Below the pieces are notes generated by a model, which saw only the letters and a list, made by a program, of their open reading frames with translations, made no database searches and had not been told where the DNA came from. Position numbers and translations under genes: made by a program. A stretch of 20,125 nucleotides of DNA from Candidatus Aminicenantota bacterium (GTDB taxonomy: Bacteria; Acidobacteriota; Aminicenantia; JAMOAD01): assembly GCA_027070475.1 (NCBI GenBank), contig JALXDT010000145.1, positions 1 to 20,125 on the forward strand, in the 5' to 3' direction. This document shows positions 16,525 through 20,125 of this stretch, in pieces; within the stretch, counting starts at the first letter, position 1; every line of letters starts with the position of its first letter.

Positions 16525-18165
16525 ATGGCTCTATCAATTTTTGATTATCTTATAATAATTCTTTATTTCGGATTTGTACTTGGAATTGGCTATTTTTTAA
16601 AAAAAGCCATTAAAACCAGTGATGATTATTTTTTATCGGGAAGGTCAATTCCAGCATGGATAACGGGGATTGCCTTTATTGCAGCGAACCTTGGTGCTCT
16701 TGAAGTTATGGGAATGGTCGCAAATTCCGCAAAGTATGGGATTCTGACAGCTCACTTTTACTGGATTGGAGCTATACCGGCTATGGCCTTCGTAGGTGTT
16801 TTTATGATGCCCTTTTACTATGGCTCAAAAGCAAGGTCTGTTCCCGAATATTTAAGATTAAGGTTTGATGAAAAGACAAGGGGCTTTAATGCAATATCAT
16901 TTGCTGTGCTTACCCTTTTAATGTCCGGAATAAATATGTATGCAATGGGAATAATATTTAAGCTTTTGTTGGGATGGTCATTTCATTTTAGTGTGATTGT
17001 TTCGGCTGTGATAGTTTTGCTATATGTATTTTTCGGAGGCTTAACATCATCTATATACAATGAAGTTCTTCAATTTTTACTCATTGTTTTCGGACTTTTT
17101 CCTATCTCATATCTCGGTCTAAGAGAAGTCGGAGGTTGGAATGAACTTGTCAAAAGATTACCTGATAATTTCACCCATTTGTGGAGTACTCTTTCCTCCG
17201 CATCACAAAATCCTATGGGAATTGAATGGTTCGGAATGATTTTCGGGTTGGGATTTGTTCTATCCTTTGGCTATTGGTGTACTGATTTTCTTGTTGTGCA
17301 AAGAGCCCTTGCATCCAAGGATATCAATGCTGCAAGAAGAACTCCGCTTATAGGAGCTTTTCCGAAGATGCTTTTCCCGTTTTTTGTTGTTCTACCCGGT
17401 ATGATTGCAATTCTTGTTATTCCTGAGTTTAAAACTGCTCTTGATACACTATTGAAAACAGGACATACTGCAAATGTTAATTATAATATGGCTTTACCTC
17501 TCCTAATAAAACATTATTTACCAAGAGGACTTTTGGGACTTGGGCTGACTGCTCTTCTTGCAAGCTTTATGTCAGGTATGGCCGGTAATGTTACAGCTTT
17601 TAATACTGTCTGGACTTTTGATATATATCAGAGCTATATCAGACCCGGTAAAGATGATAAACACTATCTCTGGATGGGTAAGATGGCAACAGTTTTCGGA
17701 GTCCTTGTGAGTATAGCTTTAACATATATTGTTATGTATTTTAATAATTTAATGGATTATATGCAGTTGTTATTTTCATTTTTCAATGCTCCGCTCTTTG
17801 CCACATTTTTGCTGGGAATGTTCTGGAAGAGGGCCACATCTGACGGAGCTTTCTGGGGGCTTGTATCCGGCACCTCCGCGGCCGCTGCCCACTACTTTCT
17901 TATATACAAAGCGGGAATTATCCACTATGGTAGCGAAATGTCAGCAAACTTTTACGGTGCAATTGTTGCCTGGGTTGTTTGTTTCTTGACCACAATTATC
18001 ATTAGCTATATGACAAAACCAAAACCTGATGAGGAAATGGTAAAACTTGTTTATTCTCTTACCCCGAAAGAGTATAAGGACAATATTCCTTTCTATTTAA
18101 AACCAGGGTTTCTTGCGGCAATAGTTTTAATTTCAACACTTATTTTAAATATAATTTTCTGGTAA
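16525..18165 (+). CDS. SSS-family sodium/sugar symporter, probably galactose or glucose
   Basis: Na+-driven sugar importer of the solute:sodium symporter (SLC5) family. The 546 residues, with about 14 hydrophobic helices, match the length of Vibrio vSGLT. The N-terminus has the helix-1 pattern DYLIIILYFGFVLGIGYFLK followed by SDDYFLSGRSIPAWITG, a strong family signature. FGGLTSSIYNEVLQ near 170-185 and LASFMSGMAGNVTAFNTVW near 348-366 are further typical stretches. AAAGGAGGT is placed ideally before ATG 16525. Position directly after galM and galK supports galactose as substrate (inference). The final helix ends in a short C-terminus, and the small membrane protein gene follows after 10 bp with its own strong ribosome binding site. 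Location: cytoplasmic membrane. Confidence 0.92.
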   Translation: MALSIFDYLIIILYFGFVLGIGYFLKKAIKTSDDYFLSGRSIPAWITGIAFIAANLGALEVMGMVANSAKYGILTAHFYWIGAIPAMAFVGVFMMPFYYGSKARSVPEYLRLRFDEKTRGFNAISFAVLTLLMSGINMYAMGIIFKLLLGWSFHFSVIVSAVIVLLYVFFGGLTSSIYNEVLQFLLIVFGLFPISYLGLREVGGWNELVKRLPDNFTHLWSTLSSASQNPMGIEWFGMIFGLGFVLSFGYWCTDFLVVQRALASKDINAARRTPLIGAFPKMLFPFFVVLPGMIAILVIPEFKTALDTLLKTGHTANVNYNMALPLLIKHYLPRGLLGLGLTALLASFMSGMAGNVTAFNTVWTFDIYQSYIRPGKDDKHYLWMGKMATVFGVLVSIALTYIVMYFNNLMDYMQLLFSFFNAPLFATFLLGMFWKRATSDGAFWGLVSGTSAAAAHYFLIYKAGIIHYGSEMSANFYGAIVAWVVCFLTTIIISYMTKPKPDEEMVKLVYSLTPKEYKDNIPFYLKPGFLAAIVLISTLILNIIFW

Positions 18166-18175
18166 GGAGGTAAAA

Positions 18176-18373
18176 ATGGGAATTGATATAAAGTATCCGA
18201 TCGGTTTGTTTTTTACTCTGGTGGGAATTATTATCACAATTTCAGGCCTTTATCATAAGCAAGAGGTTATCAGTAAATTGGGTTTTAACTTTAGCCTGAT
18301 TTGGGGAATTGTAATGCTTGCCTTCGGTTTAATAATGTTGGGCTTGCATTATATTGCGAGGAGAAAATCTTAA
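18176..18373 (+). CDS. Small two-helix membrane protein next to the symporter
   Basis: 65-residue protein with two hydrophobic helices (about residues 7-25 and 38-60) separated by a short charged turn (YHKQEVISK), and a basic tail ARRKS. AAGGAGGT (18164-18171) precedes the ATG at normal spacing and its reading frame is bounded cleanly, so it is very probably translated. I do not recognise a named family. Small proteins beside SSS transporter genes are known in other bacteria, and an accessory or stabilising role for the symporter is a reasonable inference. Its end overlaps or touches the beginning of the hydrolase frame. Confidence 0.8.
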   Translation: MGIDIKYPIGLFFTLVGIIITISGLYHKQEVISKLGFNFSLIWGIVMLAFGLIMLGLHYIARRKS

Positions 18374-20125
18374 AAGGGAAGAATAATAAAAAAATCTTTA
18401 ATCTTTTGTTTTTATTCTTTACAATTACCTCTTTATTGCTCTCTCTTGAACCTGATTGGTATAAGAAAGCACAAATATACAGTATAACAGTATTTTCCAG
18501 GGAAGATTCCGAAAAATTCAGTATTACCGTAAATGGATTGTGGAATGGCTATATAGGAAACACAGATTCTCCCTTTGCATTCGGAAGATTGCTCTTATCA
18601 TATTATGAGAATAGTAAATATGATTCTGATAAAAAATTTGTTGATGAACTCCATAAAAGGGGATATATAGTTCCCGCAACAATCCTGACCACTCAAGGGC
18701 ATTCAAGTTTTCAGGGGGAAGAATTTAATAAGCTTTCGTGTAAAAGTTTTAAAGGAGAGCTTCCTGACTGGAATTTAAAAGCTGATTCAAAATTTATGTG
18801 TTCAAATAATAGTGGATGGCTGGATTGGATGGTTAAGCATGGTAAAAAGGCAATAGATTCAGGTGCTGATTTAATTGTCCTTGATGAAATTCAGGGTGGA
18901 GGTTTTATCCCTCTTTATCAGTGGTATTCCCAATATCTTGGTGCGAAGGAACCTGGGTTTTGCGAACACTGCATTTCAGGCTTCAGAAGTTTTTTAAAAA
19001 ATAAATACTCTTCCAAAGAATTGAAGGAGTTTTATGAAATAGATGATATAAATTTATACGATTTAAAATCAAGAATATACGATACCATCAATTTAAAGTA
19101 TTTTGATAGAGTCAAAAAGGATCCTTTAATAGAAGAGTATATAGAGTTTAATGAGGAAAATAATTATTATCTGAAAAGGTCTTTGGTAAGCAAACTAAAA
19201 AAGTATGCTGAAAAAAAGAATAAAAAAATTATTATCTCTGCTAACTCCTATTCATTGGGGAGCGTCCAGCTTGGGGATTATTGGGTTAAGGGGTTGATTT
19301 TCAGTGATTTTCTTGATTTTTACACTTTTGAAAATCACTATGCAGCCAAACCTATGGAAAAGATTGTTGCCTATCCAAGAAATAAATGGATTGCATGGGA
19401 AAAGCTTGCCTATAATGCTACAGGAGAAAGGTTTGTATCCCTTATAGATACGGGAACAAATGAGGAAATAAACAGGCAGTTCAAGGAATATTCAAAAAAT
19501 TTTTCTAACTATCTTTATATTCATTTTATGGAAGCCTATATAAATAGGGGAGCTTTTGGCATTTACTATGGAAAATTTTATGAAAATTTTAAATTGTGGG
19601 AAAGATGTGCCAATGCGGCTGCTTTTATAAAGAATCACAGATACCTTTATGAAGGAGAGCAGGAAACTGATTCCAAAATTGCAATTTTATTTCTTTACAG
19701 TGAAAATTTAAGAAGCAGATATTTTTCTTATCTTGGCTTATCTCAGGCACTATCCGAATCCAATATGGCTTTTGATGTTATTTTCGGAGGAGGCGGAAAG
19801 TATTTAAAGGACAGAGTTGAGCCTGATATTTTAAGAAAATATGAGCTTTTAATAATACCAAATTCAAAGGATATTCTTTCATCTCAAATTGTTAAGATTA
19901 AAAAATTTGTGGAGGACGGTGGGAAGGCTATCGTATTTTCCGGAAATCCTTTTGGTTTTAGTGGTAAAGGTGAGAAAAAGTATGGCAAAGGGAGTTTTTT
20001 TATTCTGGATAGCTGGAGTTATGAAAACAGAGTCTGGGATATAGGTTCCCTCTATTTTTTCTCTTATGAGGATAAGTATAGAAAAGCTATTAAAGAACTT
20101 TTGTTAGGATTGACAGATTCATACC
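18367..20125 (+). CDS. Secreted glycoside-hydrolase-like protein with GATase-like domain, 3' end missing
   Basis: An open frame continues to the window edge for at least 586 codons. After a signal-like sequence (KKIFNLLFLFFTITSLLLS) comes a TIM-barrel-like region: SGWLDWMVKHGKKAIDSGADLIVLDEIQGG and CEHCISGFRSFLKNKYS are patterns seen in GH42-related, hypothetical beta-galactosidase-type hydrolases. From about base 19670 the sequence (IAILFLYSENLRSRYFSYLG...ELLIIPNSKD...FVEDGGKAIVFSG) resembles a beta-galactosidase trimerisation/GATase-like domain. No ATG, GTG or good TTG begins the frame. The best ribosome binding site, GAGGAG (18357-18362), sits four bases before ATC 18367, whose bases overlap the stop of the preceding gene; TTG 18406 lacks a site. 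Operon position suggests release of galactose from an oligosaccharide or glycan outside the cytoplasm. Substrate not determined. Confidence 0.75.
   Translation, partial: MLKGKNNKKIFNLLFLFFTITSLLLSLEPDWYKKAQIYSITVFSREDSEKFSITVNGLWNGYIGNTDSPFAFGRLLLSYYENSKYDSDKKFVDELHKRGYIVPATILTTQGHSSFQGEEFNKLSCKSFKGELPDWNLKADSKFMCSNNSGWLDWMVKHGKKAIDSGADLIVLDEIQGGGFIPLYQWYSQYLGAKEPGFCEHCISGFRSFLKNKYSSKELKEFYEIDDINLYDLKSRIYDTINLKYFDRVKKDPLIEEYIEFNEENNYYLKRSLVSKLKKYAEKKNKKIIISANSYSLGSVQLGDYWVKGLIFSDFLDFYTFENHYAAKPMEKIVAYPRNKWIAWEKLAYNATGERFVSLIDTGTNEEINRQFKEYSKNFSNYLYIHFMEAYINRGAFGIYYGKFYENFKLWERCANAAAFIKNHRYLYEGEQETDSKIAILFLYSENLRSRYFSYLGLSQALSESNMAFDVIFGGGGKYLKDRVEPDILRKYELLIIPNSKDILSSQIVKIKKFVEDGGKAIVFSGNPFGFSGKGEKKYGKGSFFILDSWSYENRVWDIGSLYFFSYEDKYRKAIKELLLGLTDSY

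Noticed and set aside
18524..18706. 60-codon minus-strand open frame near the right end
   Set aside because: It lies opposite the signal-bearing hydrolase frame, which is open for over 1.7 kb and has family-like motifs.

Overview
The window is a low-GC (roughly one-third G+C), densely packed bacterial segment with strong AAGGAGG-type ribosome binding sites and frequent one- to four-base gene overlaps. A tungsten-type aldehyde:ferredoxin oxidoreductase points to an anaerobe. Several Na+-linked transporter families (NatAB-like ABC exporter, NhaC, SSS symporter) suggest that sodium matters in its membrane energetics. The sequence does not let me name the lineage. I saw no rRNA, tRNA, CRISPR array or complete insertion sequence.

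Layout. 1-258 is extremely AT-rich (about 18% G+C over bases 1-180). It holds an open minus-strand frame that runs off the edge and the unresolved 5' end of a large five-PAS hybrid histidine kinase (to 3228). Convergent to it, on the minus strand, is a two-gene operon read 6257 to 3229: an aldehyde ferredoxin oxidoreductase followed, through a TAATG overlap, by a class II aldolase made of two tandem aldolase domains, the second of which lacks most metal ligands. A 190-bp divergent spacer with a terminator-like hairpin on each strand leads to a plus-strand HtpX-like membrane metalloprotease carrying a GYF-like segment and two zinc ribbons, then an ABC-2 exporter pair (ATPase plus permease, TGATG overlap).

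Bases 10260-10691 form a repeat-rich spacer with a perfect 28-bp palindrome inside a larger imperfect inverted repeat, followed by a second, 16-bp inverted repeat. Next come a cytoplasmic family 3 beta-N-acetylhexosaminidase and an NhaC-family antiporter with an unusual N-terminal extracytoplasmic domain.

The right end (14244 to the edge) is a compact galactose/galactoside unit: exported aldose 1-epimerase, galactokinase, SSS sodium/sugar symporter, a 65-residue two-helix membrane protein, and the start of a secreted glycoside-hydrolase-like protein that runs off the window. The implied route is release of sugar outside the cytoplasm, anomer equilibration by the exported mutarotase, Na+-driven uptake, and phosphorylation by GalK. 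GalT and GalE are not in view.

The most distinctive items are the coupled oxidoreductase/tandem-aldolase pair, the protease-GYF-zinc-ribbon fusion, the antiporter with an extra domain, and two genes whose 5' ends look broken or use unusual starts (the histidine kinase and the right-hand hydrolase).
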